Assembly (NCBI GenBank): GCA_017163975.1 | Contig: JAFFSR010000299.1 | Location: forward strand, 731,501-795,500 | Source of the DNA: Anastatus disparis | Lineage: Eukaryota > Arthropoda > Insecta > Hymenoptera > Eupelmidae | DNA: 64,000 nt | Direction of reading: 5' to 3' | Made by a program: the position numbers and the translations under genes | In this document: positions 55,398-64,000 of the stretch, piece by piece | Layout of the letters: each line of letters opens with the position of its first letter | Numbering within the stretch: the stretch's first letter is position 1 | The notes under the pieces: model-generated | The model's input: the letters and a program-made list of their open reading frames with translations, nothing else | What the model was told of the DNA's origin: nothing | The model's database searches: none

Positions 55398-56055
55398 GAA
55401 CTTGAAGAAAGGAGGATTTTTTTTCTTTGTCTCTGATTTTGGCAAGTCTGAAGGAGGAGGAGTGCTCCATCTTAAAAGAAGCGGACGAGTCCATTATACA
55501 ACGACGGCGTCCATTTTGGCTCTACACGAGACTTCGCAGTTGCTGTTCTTGCTGCTGCTTGCTTGTCGCCTCCTTGTTACAAAGGTAAAAGGGAGAGGTT
55601 GAGACAGCAAAAAAATCAATTTGCGTTGTAATTTGACGCCAACGGTTAATTTGAAATTTATTGAAAAAAATCAATTTGCGTTGTAATTTGACATCAACGG
55701 TTAATTTGACGCTGCGCCTCCTTGTTACAAGGGTCGCACCCGGATCATTCAGCAGGATCTCGAGGCCATTGGGGCTTCTGAGTAACGTCATCGACAACAA
55801 CATCGGCAGAGTATCATCACGGTAACATCATCAGCCTGCCTGCGTGTCTCCGTTTAGCCCCGCTGCATTATTGGTAAAGGTATTTATTAAGTGCGTGCGA
55901 GTATCATTTTCGTACTAACATATAAAGCGTTTTCAGTGCGTGCGCGAAAATAAAAAAAACAGTGTTAATTAAATTCAACATCACAAGAAAAAATTGTATA
56001 AAAAACTTGAAAGAAAGAAAAAAGCGTTTTCGGCAGCCATCTTGGCGTCACAACG

Positions 56056-56086
<31 letters not shown>

Positions 56087-57212
56087 TGCACGGGCGAACG
56101 AAGGTTCGAGAAAGAGGCGTTATGTAATAAGGTTTTTGATGACGTGTTTCCGGGACGCGCGTTCTGTATGTAAAGATTATTCACTAACATTTGTTGAGGC
56201 GAAGAATTATTTATTTAATGCGCGACCTAACCTTCATACAACTGGTTAATTTAAAAAGAAAAAAAAAAAAGAAGTTTTCTGTATAATATACGTCAATTTT
56301 GCATTTTCATTTAAAAAAAAGAGAAAAGAAAGTTGAATACTAGTATGAAGATCGGGTAGCCATTTTGTGCTTGTAACGTACTGCGTACATAAAAACCGAC
56401 GCTTGGCCGCCATTTTGAAAATATAAAATTTTACGTAAATTAAAAATTTTTCTTTTTTTTTAATAAAATCTTTCACTGATGTAATTCTCTTTCATTTTGC
56501 GATTTCTTAAATTTAAAAAAAAAAAACAATAATAAAACAATAAAGCAAAAATTTTTTTTTTTTTGGCGAGCGTCGAGTATCGCAAGCAAGTGAATCGAAA
56601 TGTTTTACTTATTTTAATAAGAATTTGAATGTATTTTAATAAAAAATCTTTCCGTTTTAAAGATTATTTTTAGTAATGTAACGAACGAAAAACTTTTCTC
56701 GTCGCTTGCTTGTAGTTACTAGTAAATTCATGTCTGGTTTGACGTAACTATTTTAAGGTAAAAAATTGATATTATCAGTTAGATTAGCTCAGTGATCGTA
56801 CAGCGTCCGGGTACCGTGAATGTGTGTGAGTTGTTTTTGGAATTCTCTTAGCTGCCCAGCGGTGCGTGCGGCCGAACGACGCGTCGGGGGCGCTCTTGCA
56901 TCATACTTTTTTTCTTATGTCGATCATTGCAAACCGCCAGGACTGCGGCTGGTTTGTATTAAGACAACAGCTGCGACGAGTATCAATTTGGCGTTGCCGT
57001 GTAGATACTCCTGAGCAAAGCGCCAGTTGTCGGTCCTAGGCTTTAGAGATTGTAACGCGGTGTTAACTCGAGGGCGCCCGCGACCCTGTCCTTCGACCGC
57101 GCGTGCATCTCGGCTGCAATGTATATAGTGTGTGTGCTGTGTGTTTTGGACAGCTATCTCTTTGTGGCAAGTGTCTTTGCCGTTGCGTTTTTGTAAGTCC
57201 AAAAGAGCGTTG
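55398..57212 (+). other. Long (1.8-kb) leader of the Gypsy element
   Basis: Untranslated sequence between the primer site and gag. A 54-bp segment (AATCAATTTGCGTTGTAATT ...) is directly repeated at about 55612 and 55666, and a (TA)n tract lies at 56056-56083. Several AAG|GTAAA-type donors (for example near 55584 and 55876) could serve a spliced RNA. Many short upstream ATGs are present. No protein domain was recognised. Confidence 0.65.
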
Positions 57213-58688
57213 ATGGGCGATTCTGATAAGGAAATAACTGACCCATTCGGTGTAACGAATAGACTGGCACGTACCCCGCCACGTGGTACGACGAGAAGTA
57301 GTAAAACCTTCCTGCCAGGTATGAATGAAAACGAGAATGAGAATGCCTCAGGGCAAATGAGTGAGACGGATGAAGCGAAAAATAATAGTAGTTCAGGAAC
57401 ATTACCAAAAAATAGGGTAGATATTGTAAATAATGATCAGGCGCGTAAAAACGGTACACCGCAGGTAACGGGTACAACAGAAGGAGTTATTCCAGTAAGT
57501 TTGGAAAATAATACTGCACCTAGCTTGTTAGGGGGAAATAACCCATTGAATAGTGGCAATAGTGTAGTTTATGCACCGCCAGTTAATCCAGGAAATCTTA
57601 ATCTGACGGGTAATAATTTGCTTGGTGGTTTTAGTAGCGATTTAACTCCAGTCATGGAATTGCGAGAGCTGAAAAATCAAGTTGAAAGCTTGACAAGGCT
57701 AATATTGAGGCAGTCTGCAGAAAGAGCTGCCGCAGTGGTTAATACCGGAAGCACTTTACCAGGAAATTTCCCTGGTGTGCAGAATCCTACCTCTCGCAAT
57801 GCTAACGAAATTCAAGCTACAAGTAACATCAATAGGCCTAAACAGCTAAAGTTTCAAAGCTTCTGGAAGCATGACCCTACTTCATGGTTTATGCTGCTAG
57901 AAAGCCAATTTGTCAGTTCACAAATATCAACTGATGCAGACAAATTATGGAGTTTGCTATATAATTTGAAACCGGATGAGACGTTGGTGGTGGCAACAAC
58001 CATCAAGCAAGCGCCCGAAGGTACTAGATATGAAGCAGTAAAAGTTGAATTGATTAAGGAATTTGAAGAAACCCCACAGCAAAGATTGGATAAATTCGTA
58101 AACTTGCAGATGGAAGGAAACAAACCTTCAATATTTTTTAAGCAGTTGACCAACCTGGCTGGTGTACAGATTCCTCAAGAGACTGTACTTAAAATGTGGA
58201 AGGAACGGTTGCCTGCTGAGGTTGCTGTTGGCATGGGTCCTGAGCTCCCTGGGCAAACACTCGCAAGCAAATTAGAAATGGCAGACGAGGTTTACAGGTT
58301 GCAAAATAAAAGAAAAAGTAACATTGTTTCTGCGGTTCAGGTGGTCCAGGAGGAGGTCTCAAATGAATTAAATAAGCGTATAGATGCACTGGAAAAACAA
58401 GTTGCTGCACACAAGGGAAATAGTAATGTAAATAGTAGTAAATGTAATGAGAATAACTCATTTAAAACGTCAAATAGAGGCAGCTGGCGTAGAAATAATT
58501 TTAATAGGTCAAAGCCTACCCAACAGATAGCTAAATCTCCAAACCGTAACAACAACGTCTTGTGTTACGACCATTTCACCTATCATAATGCTGCAGTAAG
58601 ATGTACACAGCCATGTAGTTGGCGAAACCGTACCATTCAACGGTTACCCAATCGAAACTCAAATAGTAGTAATGAAAAAAATGGGTAA
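57213..58688 (+). CDS. gag: Gypsy Gag (491 aa)
   Basis: I take ATG 57213 as start; the same frame is open further upstream. Residues 1-150 are low-complexity and N/T/G-rich. A coiled stretch ([20 protein letters not shown]) precedes the capsid-like part, which contains [45 protein letters not shown] and [15 protein letters not shown], the order seen in K02A2.6-like Gypsy gags. A basic region (WRRNNFNR) and an atypical zinc finger ([20 protein letters not shown]) close it, in place of CCHC knuckles. It forms the cytoplasmic particle that packages element RNA. It ends at TAA 58686-58688, four bases after a -1 slippery site. The frame is intact. Confidence 0.92.
   Translation: MGDSDKEITDPFGVTNRLARTPPRGTTRSSKTFLPGMNENENENASGQMSETDEAKNNSSSGTLPKNRVDIVNNDQARKNGTPQVTGTTEGVIPVSLENNTAPSLLGGNNPLNSGNSVVYAPPVNPGNLNLTGNNLLGGFSSDLTPVMELRELKNQVESLTRLILRQSAERAAAVVNTGSTLPGNFPGVQNPTSRNANEIQATSNINRPKQLKFQSFWKHDPTSWFMLLESQFVSSQISTDADKLWSLLYNLKPDETLVVATTIKQAPEGTRYEAVKVELIKEFEETPQQRLDKFVNLQMEGNKPSIFFKQLTNLAGVQIPQETVLKMWKERLPAEVAVGMGPELPGQTLASKLEMADEVYRLQNKRKSNIVSAVQVVQEEVSNELNKRIDALEKQVAAHKGNSNVNSSKCNENNSFKTSNRGSWRRNNFNRSKPTQQIAKSPNRNNNVLCYDHFTYHNAAVRCTQPCSWRNRTIQRLPNRNSNSSNEKNG
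58676..58682 (+). promoter_or_regulatory. -1 ribosomal frameshift site A_AAA_AAT
   Basis: Gag codons GAA AAA AAT give the X_XXY_YYZ heptamer. A -1 shift reads on with no stop through [13 protein letters not shown] into the protease frame. Gag would otherwise stop four bases later. I did not establish a downstream pseudoknot by eye, although GCGAGGAGGCGGC follows 15 bases on. Confidence 0.75.
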
Positions 58689-60943
58689 GTCCTGTTTGCG
58701 AGGAGGCGGCAAACTTGGACAAAACAACTGTACGTCTCCACGTTTGGGATTATGATTCCTGCACTCTGTTTCTTGTCGATACAGGTGCAGAAATTTCCTT
58801 GCTGCCCAGAGGCGATAGGAATTTGGAGTTATCTGAATTTAAGTTGTACGCAGCAAACAACACAATTATTAATACATATGGTGTGGTGAGAAAAACACTA
58901 AATTTCGGCCTTAGAAGGCCTATTAGTTGGAATTTTGTGATTGCTGACGTACCATACGCTATTTTGGGAGGTGACGTACTTAAATACCACCATTTAATAC
59001 CTGACCTTAAAAATAAACAGCTGATAGATGGTGAGACACTAATGACTGTTGCAGCGATTCAAAAGACTGTTGAAAAAGAAATTAAAATTTTGTTGATAGA
59101 GCCGTCACATAAATTTGCTAGTGTGCTTGCTAAATTTCCCAAGGTTATTGGAATAGAGAGTCCAGTTTTCTCCAATGAGCAGGGAATAGCTCATTATATT
59201 AAAACAACAGGTCCACCTATAGCGCAACGTGCTAGAAGATTGTCTCCTGAGAAACTGGCAGCAGCTAAGAAAGAGTTTGCTGAATTATGCGAGCAGGGCA
59301 TTTGTAGACCCTCGTCTAGCCCATGGGCAAGTCCCATACATTTAGTGCCGAAAAAAGACGGTTCTTGGAGAGTATGTGGGGATTACAGACAGCTTAATGC
59401 AGTCACCAGGCCTGATAGATATCCAGTGCCTCATCTTCATGACTTCCCAGTATTTCTAAGCAACAAGAAAGTATTTTCATCTCTAGATATGAGAAAGGCT
59501 TATCATCAGATTCCTGTGACTCCTGAGGACATAGAAAAGACGGCTGTTATAACACCATTCGGCCTATTCGAGTATACAGTCATGACATTCGGATTGCGTA
59601 ACGCAGCTCAGTCTTTCCAGAGGTTCGTAAATAGAGCCCTGGGAGATTTAGAATTTGTGTTTGTTTACATAGACGATATCCTCATCGCCTCAGAGAATAT
59701 GCAGGAACATGAACAGCACTTAGAAATAGTCCTTAACAGATTAGATCAGTGCAACTTGCATCTTAACATCGAAAAATGCTTATTTGGCGTAAGCGAACTT
59801 ACATTTTTAGGACACAGCATCTCGTCCAATGGACTTAAACCTTCAGCTGATAAGGTTAAAGCCATCGCTGAGTTCCCTAAACCAAACACCATCCAGCAGT
59901 TGCGTAGGTTTTTGGGAATGCTCAATTTCTATAGAAGATGCGTCCCTAAAGCGGCAGAGACTCAAATAGTCCTTAACGACTACCTGAAAGATTCAAAAAA
60001 GAATGATAAGAGGGTAATTAAATGGACTTTACAGGCCGAGCAGGCTTTTCAGAAAGCAAAAGATGAGCTCTGCAGTGCTTCGTACTTAGCTTTTCCTAAA
60101 GAGGATGCTGAGTTAAGAATTGTTTCGGATGCATCGGATGTAGCAATGGGAGCAGCGTTGGAGCAGAAATGTGATGATTCTTGGCAACCAATAGCTTTCT
60201 TTTCTAGGAAGTTTTCGCCAACACAAAAAAGATACTCTGTCCATGATAGAGAATTGACGGCTATCTATGAAGCTCTGCGTTACTTTTACCATTATGTGGA
60301 AGCACGTAGCTTCAAGATACTTACTGATCACAAGTCTCTGATCTATGCCTTGACGCATAACGATGAGAAGGCAAGTGCAAGGAAAATCCGTCAATTGTCA
60401 TATATTTCAGAATTTAACACTGAAATATGTTATATCAAGGGTGATGAGAATAGAGTCGCTGATTCGTTGTCGCGAATCGAATCAGTCAGCTCTGCTATAG
60501 CTATTGACTGGACTGATCCAGAATTGCGGAATCATCCACAGTTTATGAATGTTATCAATAAAATTGATGCATTTAGTCTTCCAACACTATTTGAATATAA
60601 ATTACTCAGCGATGAGCAGCAAAAAGATGAACAGTTAGCTGAAATTTTACAGAATCCTGAGCACCCATTGAAGTTGCAGAAGCTAGCATGGGGATCAGAC
60701 AGGTTGCCTATTTATTGTGACTTGTATGGTCACGTAATTAGACCTTATTTACCTAAGACCTTAAGAAAGGCTGCATTTGACTCTGCTCATTCTCTCGCGC
60801 ATCCTGGCGCAAAAGCAACTGATCGAATTATAAGAATGACCTATATATGGCCGAAAGTTAGCAGGGACGTAGCGAGGTGGTGTAAAGCCTGCCTAGCCTG
60901 CCAGAGAGCCAAGGTAACTCGGTATAATAGAATGTTGCCTTGA
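58683..60943 (+). CDS. pol: Gypsy Pol: protease, reverse transcriptase, RNase H, integrase zinc finger
   Basis: Reached by -1 frameshift from gag. In order: aspartic protease ([12 protein letters not shown] about 30 codons in, with [10 protein letters not shown] as the flap-distal motif); reverse transcriptase ([44 protein letters not shown] with the YIDD catalytic pair, [19 protein letters not shown]); RNase H ([47 protein letters not shown]); and the integrase H2C2 finger (HSLAHPG ... [12 protein letters not shown]). All catalytic residues I can locate are present. The frame ends at TGA 60941-60943, where integrase should continue in the +1 frame (60951 onward), so a one-base indel has cut Pol before the DDE core. 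Confidence 0.93.
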
Positions 60944-62165
60944 GCATTTTGTGGCTCCAGATAGTCGATTCGACCATGTACATATAGATTTAGTTGGACC
61001 ACTTCCACGAAGTGATGGTTATTCATATCTATTAACTATGATAGACAGATACACAAGGTGGCCGGAAGCCATTCCTTTGTACGATATATCAGCTGCTACC
61101 GTAGCACGAGCCTTCTACGATAATTGGATAGCCCGCTACGGCGCACCGGTGACTATCACCACTGATCAAGGGAGACAATTTGAGTCTCAGCTGTTCGCAG
61201 CCTTGTTACAGTTAATTGGATGTAAACGTATCCATACATCAGCGTACCATCCTCAATCGAACGGAATGATAGAGCGCTGGCATAGCACACTTAAAGCTGC
61301 TCTTAAAACTCACGCAGAGAACAACAGAGACTGGGCTTTCTCCTTATCTACTGTGCTACTGGGCCTACGTACAAGCGTTCGTTTAGATACGAATGCTAGC
61401 CCAGCTGATTTTCTGTTTGGTTCTAGTCTTCGAGTTCTTGGCGAATTCTGCGCTTTTCAAGACACCGAACCTGACAGAGCTTACTTTCTGGAGGAGTTCA
61501 GAAATTATATGCGTGAAGTAAGACCTGTGCCAGTCAATCACAAACATGCTATCAAACCGTTTAGATATAAAGACATCGCTCACTGTACGCACGTGATGTA
61601 TAAAACCAAGGCAATAAAACCAGCTTTGGAAAGACCGTACACTGGTCCTCATAAAGTTATTGAGCGCCACGCTAATGGTAGAAACTTCACAATAGAAGTT
61701 AATGGCACTCATAAAATAGTTAACATAGAGCTGATTAAACCAGCCTATTTTATTCATGAGGAACCAGAGGAGGGAGTTACCGTTGAATTATCACGGTCAA
61801 TGGTGGAAACACCAGAAGCTGAAATCCCTGTCCAAGACGTAGATAGTGCTCACGACGAGTACAACGTCACAAACAATAATAATAATAGTATAAATCATAA
61901 TAGCCGGATCGATCCCCAGTTGACTCACAATGAGCCGGAGGACGAAAACAATGGTCAAGCCATGCCGGAAAGTTTAGCCCCCAGCGTTTCCATGGACACT
62001 GAGCGGCAAGAGGCACCAAGAAGAAAGAAATTTGTGCCAAATATATTAAAGAGATCACGACGAGTGCAAACTGACGAAACAGAGCAAGCGTCTGTGAATA
62101 CTCAATTGTCTCAAAGTGCCAAGAAAGTCACGTTTCAAGCTGAAGTTTATGACATACCTCAATAG
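60924..62165 (+). CDS. Gypsy integrase core and C-terminal region (frame-shifted from Pol)
   Basis: It overlaps the end of Pol in the +1 frame. [20 protein letters not shown] starts the core; the catalytic triad is visible as D in HIDLVG, D in [10 protein letters not shown] and E in [10 protein letters not shown]. Then LLGLRTSVR, the chromatin-facing C-terminal domain ([20 protein letters not shown]) and a long acidic, N-rich tail to AEVYDIPQ. It inserts element cDNA into chromosomes in live copies. It has no start codon of its own in this position, so in this copy it is probably untranslated. The rest of the frame is intact, so the lesion is recent or a sequencing error. Confidence 0.9.
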   Translation: MIECCLEHFVAPDSRFDHVHIDLVGPLPRSDGYSYLLTMIDRYTRWPEAIPLYDISAATVARAFYDNWIARYGAPVTITTDQGRQFESQLFAALLQLIGCKRIHTSAYHPQSNGMIERWHSTLKAALKTHAENNRDWAFSLSTVLLGLRTSVRLDTNASPADFLFGSSLRVLGEFCAFQDTEPDRAYFLEEFRNYMREVRPVPVNHKHAIKPFRYKDIAHCTHVMYKTKAIKPALERPYTGPHKVIERHANGRNFTIEVNGTHKIVNIELIKPAYFIHEEPEEGVTVELSRSMVETPEAEIPVQDVDSAHDEYNVTNNNNNSINHNSRIDPQLTHNEPEDENNGQAMPESLAPSVSMDTERQEAPRRKKFVPNILKRSRRVQTDETEQASVNTQLSQSAKKVTFQAEVYDIPQ

Positions 62166-62553
62166 AGGCAACTAAGTTTTAGTATATGGTATACTTGCAA
62201 CTGCAAGCCCAAGGACACCGCACTTGAGAACGAAAGCTATAAAAAACGGTACCTGTATAAAGAGAAATTTAGACTGATTCTTATGGAAGAAGTTTTGTTT
62301 TGTATACGTAATTAAATGTAAAAAAATAATAAAAAAACAGCTGTAAATATATGAAAGTATAACCGACAATTTCGTCAGTAAGACGAGCGTAGGTTAACTA
62401 AATAGAGATCTCATTTTAACACCTTAATGTAAACACGTGATATAGTTAGTAGCGTAGAAAATAAGAATAATAGTTATAGTAATTGCAGTAAATTTATCTG
62501 CTATTATCAGCATCTCTTACTCTGTTCTTGAAGGTAACCTGGCCAGTTGCACG
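62166..62553 (+). other. Spacer between pol and the third open frame
   Basis: It carries no copy of the LTR. The frame of the downstream ORF is open from 62458 (after TAG 62455), but its first ATG is 62554. ATCTCTTACTCTGTTCTTGAAG and CCTGGCCAG could be splice acceptors for a sub-genomic RNA as used for env-position ORFs. AT-rich with (A)n near 62318-62337. Confidence 0.5.
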
Positions 62554-64000
62554 ATGGAGCAGTTGGATGAGGTGTTTAAACAACTCGAGCAGATGAAAAC
62601 TGCCAGTGACGATGCATACTTCCGCTCCAAATGCTTTAATGCTGAAATACATCTACAGGCTTACAAGCAGAAGATCTCACTGCTCTTCGATCACCATCAT
62701 AGGCATCTTACCCGAGGTCAAGGACGCACAGTTATGCGAGAATTTAACCCAAACATCTTGCGTCATCCTGTGTTGGTTGTAAATGGTAAACCTGTGTTGA
62801 AGCTCTTCCTGTTTAATTTGTTCGACCAGGTTACTTGTGAAGACATTGATAAATTTCTAAAAGCATCTGGATGTAAGGATTTCACCGTAACTAGGATTTT
62901 TAAAGGAAAAGACCGTACGTCGGCGATAGTGCAGGCTGACCACATCGAGGCTTCGTGTTTGCTTCAGTGTAAATCCTGCCTAAAACAGCTCATTTGGAAG
63001 TATAAAGACGGATCTGAGAAGTATGTAAGGGTAAAACCTGATTTTAAGTGTAAGCAGATCGTCGCGGGCAAGCAACCAAGCCTTCGATGTTTTTCACCTG
63101 AGCTCGCCCAAGTTTTAGCATGTGGAGACGCGGTCAGCATTATTTGCTCGAACCTAGGTCCCGGTGATTTCTTTAATTTTTATAAAGCGACGGGTTTCCA
63201 CCCAGTTTTTCACAAGTTGAGCGTACATTTTGACGCGTCGATCAACAGGTATAGAGGAGCTCAAGGAGTAGAACTTATGTATGAAGATGCTAAAACTTTT
63301 AAATTTTCTAGTGTAAGTTTTCCGTTGAATTCACGCGAAGCTTATATGGTTAATGTAAATATGTTATTTGAAAGACAATTCGTGTATGTAAATAAATCTA
63401 GGGATAGATGTAAGGTAAAGTTGATAGATTTGACAGGCGTCGAAGCATCGAATCGAATTTTTGTTAAATTATCCGAGCACTTCGACGTGCAAGAACTGCG
63501 TGTTGGGACTACCCGGGCGCTGTTCGATAGGGAGTTTAGGTTGTTAGGGTTAAGCAATTTATGTTTTGTTAATTGCGTTAATGCGCGTTTAAAATTCTTG
63601 TATGAACCAAACTTTAAAAGCCTGACGACTTTATCTTTAATCAATTGTAAAAAACTTCTTATGGAGGCATTATTTGATTTTGTAAAAGAGAATCAGTCGC
63701 TTAAAGAGCTTCAGTTAATTAATTGTAGTAATATAGACATTGATAGAGTGGATTTCACTATCATTGAAGCAGTTTTTTCTGGTAAAAACGTACTGGAATC
63801 ATTTCAGTACTCATTTGATCATAGAGTAGACTCACAAGTTGAATGGCTGTATCAGCCTTCATTAAAACTGAACAAAACAATTAAGCGCCTGAATCTCTCT
63901 AATAATGGTAAACTTGAGCATTTAGTGCGTTTTATGCTTCCATGCATTCCAAGTGTGACGAGATTGAACGTGTTAGGTTTGAAGTTTCAAGAGCCATTAA
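62554..64000 (+). CDS. Third ORF in env position, 482+ codons, LRR-like, incomplete at the window edge
   Basis: Uninterrupted from ATG 62554 to the last base. The N terminus is helical and charged (MEQLDEVFKQLEQMK, YFRSKCF, HHHRHLTRG). Residues about 75-130 (VLKLFLFNLFDQVTCEDIDK, FTVTRIFKGKDRTSAIVQAD) have a beta-alpha-beta look reminiscent of an RRM fold, followed by a Cys cluster (CLLQCKSC). From about residue 311 a leucine-rich periodicity appears (LSNLCFVNC, LTTLSLINC, LKELQLINC, VLESFQYSF, IKRLNLSNN, VTRLNVLGL at about 332, 357, 382, 412, 442 and 468), spacing 25-30, like RI-type LRRs. No signal peptide or membrane segment, so it is not an ordinary envelope. It lies 388 bp after pol with no LTR between. 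It is either a retroelement-borne ORF or a host gene abutting a truncated element. Confidence 0.75.
   Translation, partial: MEQLDEVFKQLEQMKTASDDAYFRSKCFNAEIHLQAYKQKISLLFDHHHRHLTRGQGRTVMREFNPNILRHPVLVVNGKPVLKLFLFNLFDQVTCEDIDKFLKASGCKDFTVTRIFKGKDRTSAIVQADHIEASCLLQCKSCLKQLIWKYKDGSEKYVRVKPDFKCKQIVAGKQPSLRCFSPELAQVLACGDAVSIICSNLGPGDFFNFYKATGFHPVFHKLSVHFDASINRYRGAQGVELMYEDAKTFKFSSVSFPLNSREAYMVNVNMLFERQFVYVNKSRDRCKVKLIDLTGVEASNRIFVKLSEHFDVQELRVGTTRALFDREFRLLGLSNLCFVNCVNARLKFLYEPNFKSLTTLSLINCKKLLMEALFDFVKENQSLKELQLINCSNIDIDRVDFTIIEAVFSGKNVLESFQYSFDHRVDSQVEWLYQPSLKLNKTIKRLNLSNNGKLEHLVRFMLPCIPSVTRLNVLGLKFQEPL

Noticed and set aside
62554..64000. Retroviral-type envelope glycoprotein
   Set aside because: Position fits, but there is no signal peptide, no membrane segment, no furin-like site and no glycoprotein character in the visible 482 residues.
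1..64000. Polydnavirus proviral segment (as found in some parasitoid wasps)
   Set aside because: No polydnavirus-type genes or excision motifs were recognised; the content is explained by transposable elements.

Overview
The window looks like AT-rich, intron-bearing animal DNA, most likely from an insect and perhaps a hymenopteran. The pointers are a hAT transposase of insect type, a Gypsy gag with the insect-style CX6-HX6-C-PPCS-like finger and a TGGTGACCCCGA primer site, a tRNA-headed SINE, a Helitron and dense microsatellites. The species cannot be fixed from sequence alone. No conventional single-copy host gene is certain. Almost everything that can be recognised is transposable-element sequence, nested several layers deep. 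The one long clean reading frame that is not an obvious retroelement core protein runs off the right edge.

Layout. 1-9 kb: small non-autonomous elements (TA- and TTAA-flanked), hairpins and a split TTAA element. 9-12 kb: palindromes, the largest being a 772-bp inverted repeat at 10826-11597. 12.4-16.7 kb: a broken hAT transposase gene followed by six 90-bp tandem repeats. 17.5-23.0 kb: a 5.5-kb non-coding AT-rich element bounded by a perfect 24-bp inverted repeat and TA, containing a near-perfect 381-bp-arm palindrome and an eight-unit minisatellite. 23.5-25.9 kb: microsatellite, minisatellite and TTAA-element sequence. 25.9-32.5 kb, minus strand: a decayed Helitron (HUH/Rep plus Pif1-type helicase) cut by three datable insertions. 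32.6-41.8 kb: an imperfect tandem array of a roughly 0.8-kb unit. One unit holds an 8-bp-TSD MITE, which in turn holds a 5.5-kb LTR element with apparently identical LTRs, an intact gag and a deleted pol. 41.8-46.7 kb: a 4.9-kb element with 200-bp terminal inverted repeats, a broken zinc-finger gene, a large 10-mer-based minisatellite, a SINE and a TA palindrome. 46.7-54.97 kb: LTR-like repeats and a second copy of the AT-rich giant element, riddled with insertions. 54.97-64.0 kb: a Gypsy-type LTR retrotransposon with gag, a -1 frameshift site, pol (one indel in integrase) and then a third open frame of at least 482 codons with leucine-rich-repeat-like periodicity. No 3' LTR is visible before the window ends.

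Recurring theme. At least five sequence families of short (205-404 bp) elements, four of them strongly palindromic, lie exactly between TTAA tetranucleotides. Three insertion histories can be read directly, because the interrupted target is either present uninterrupted in a neighbouring repeat unit or is a reading frame that closes up when the insertion is removed.
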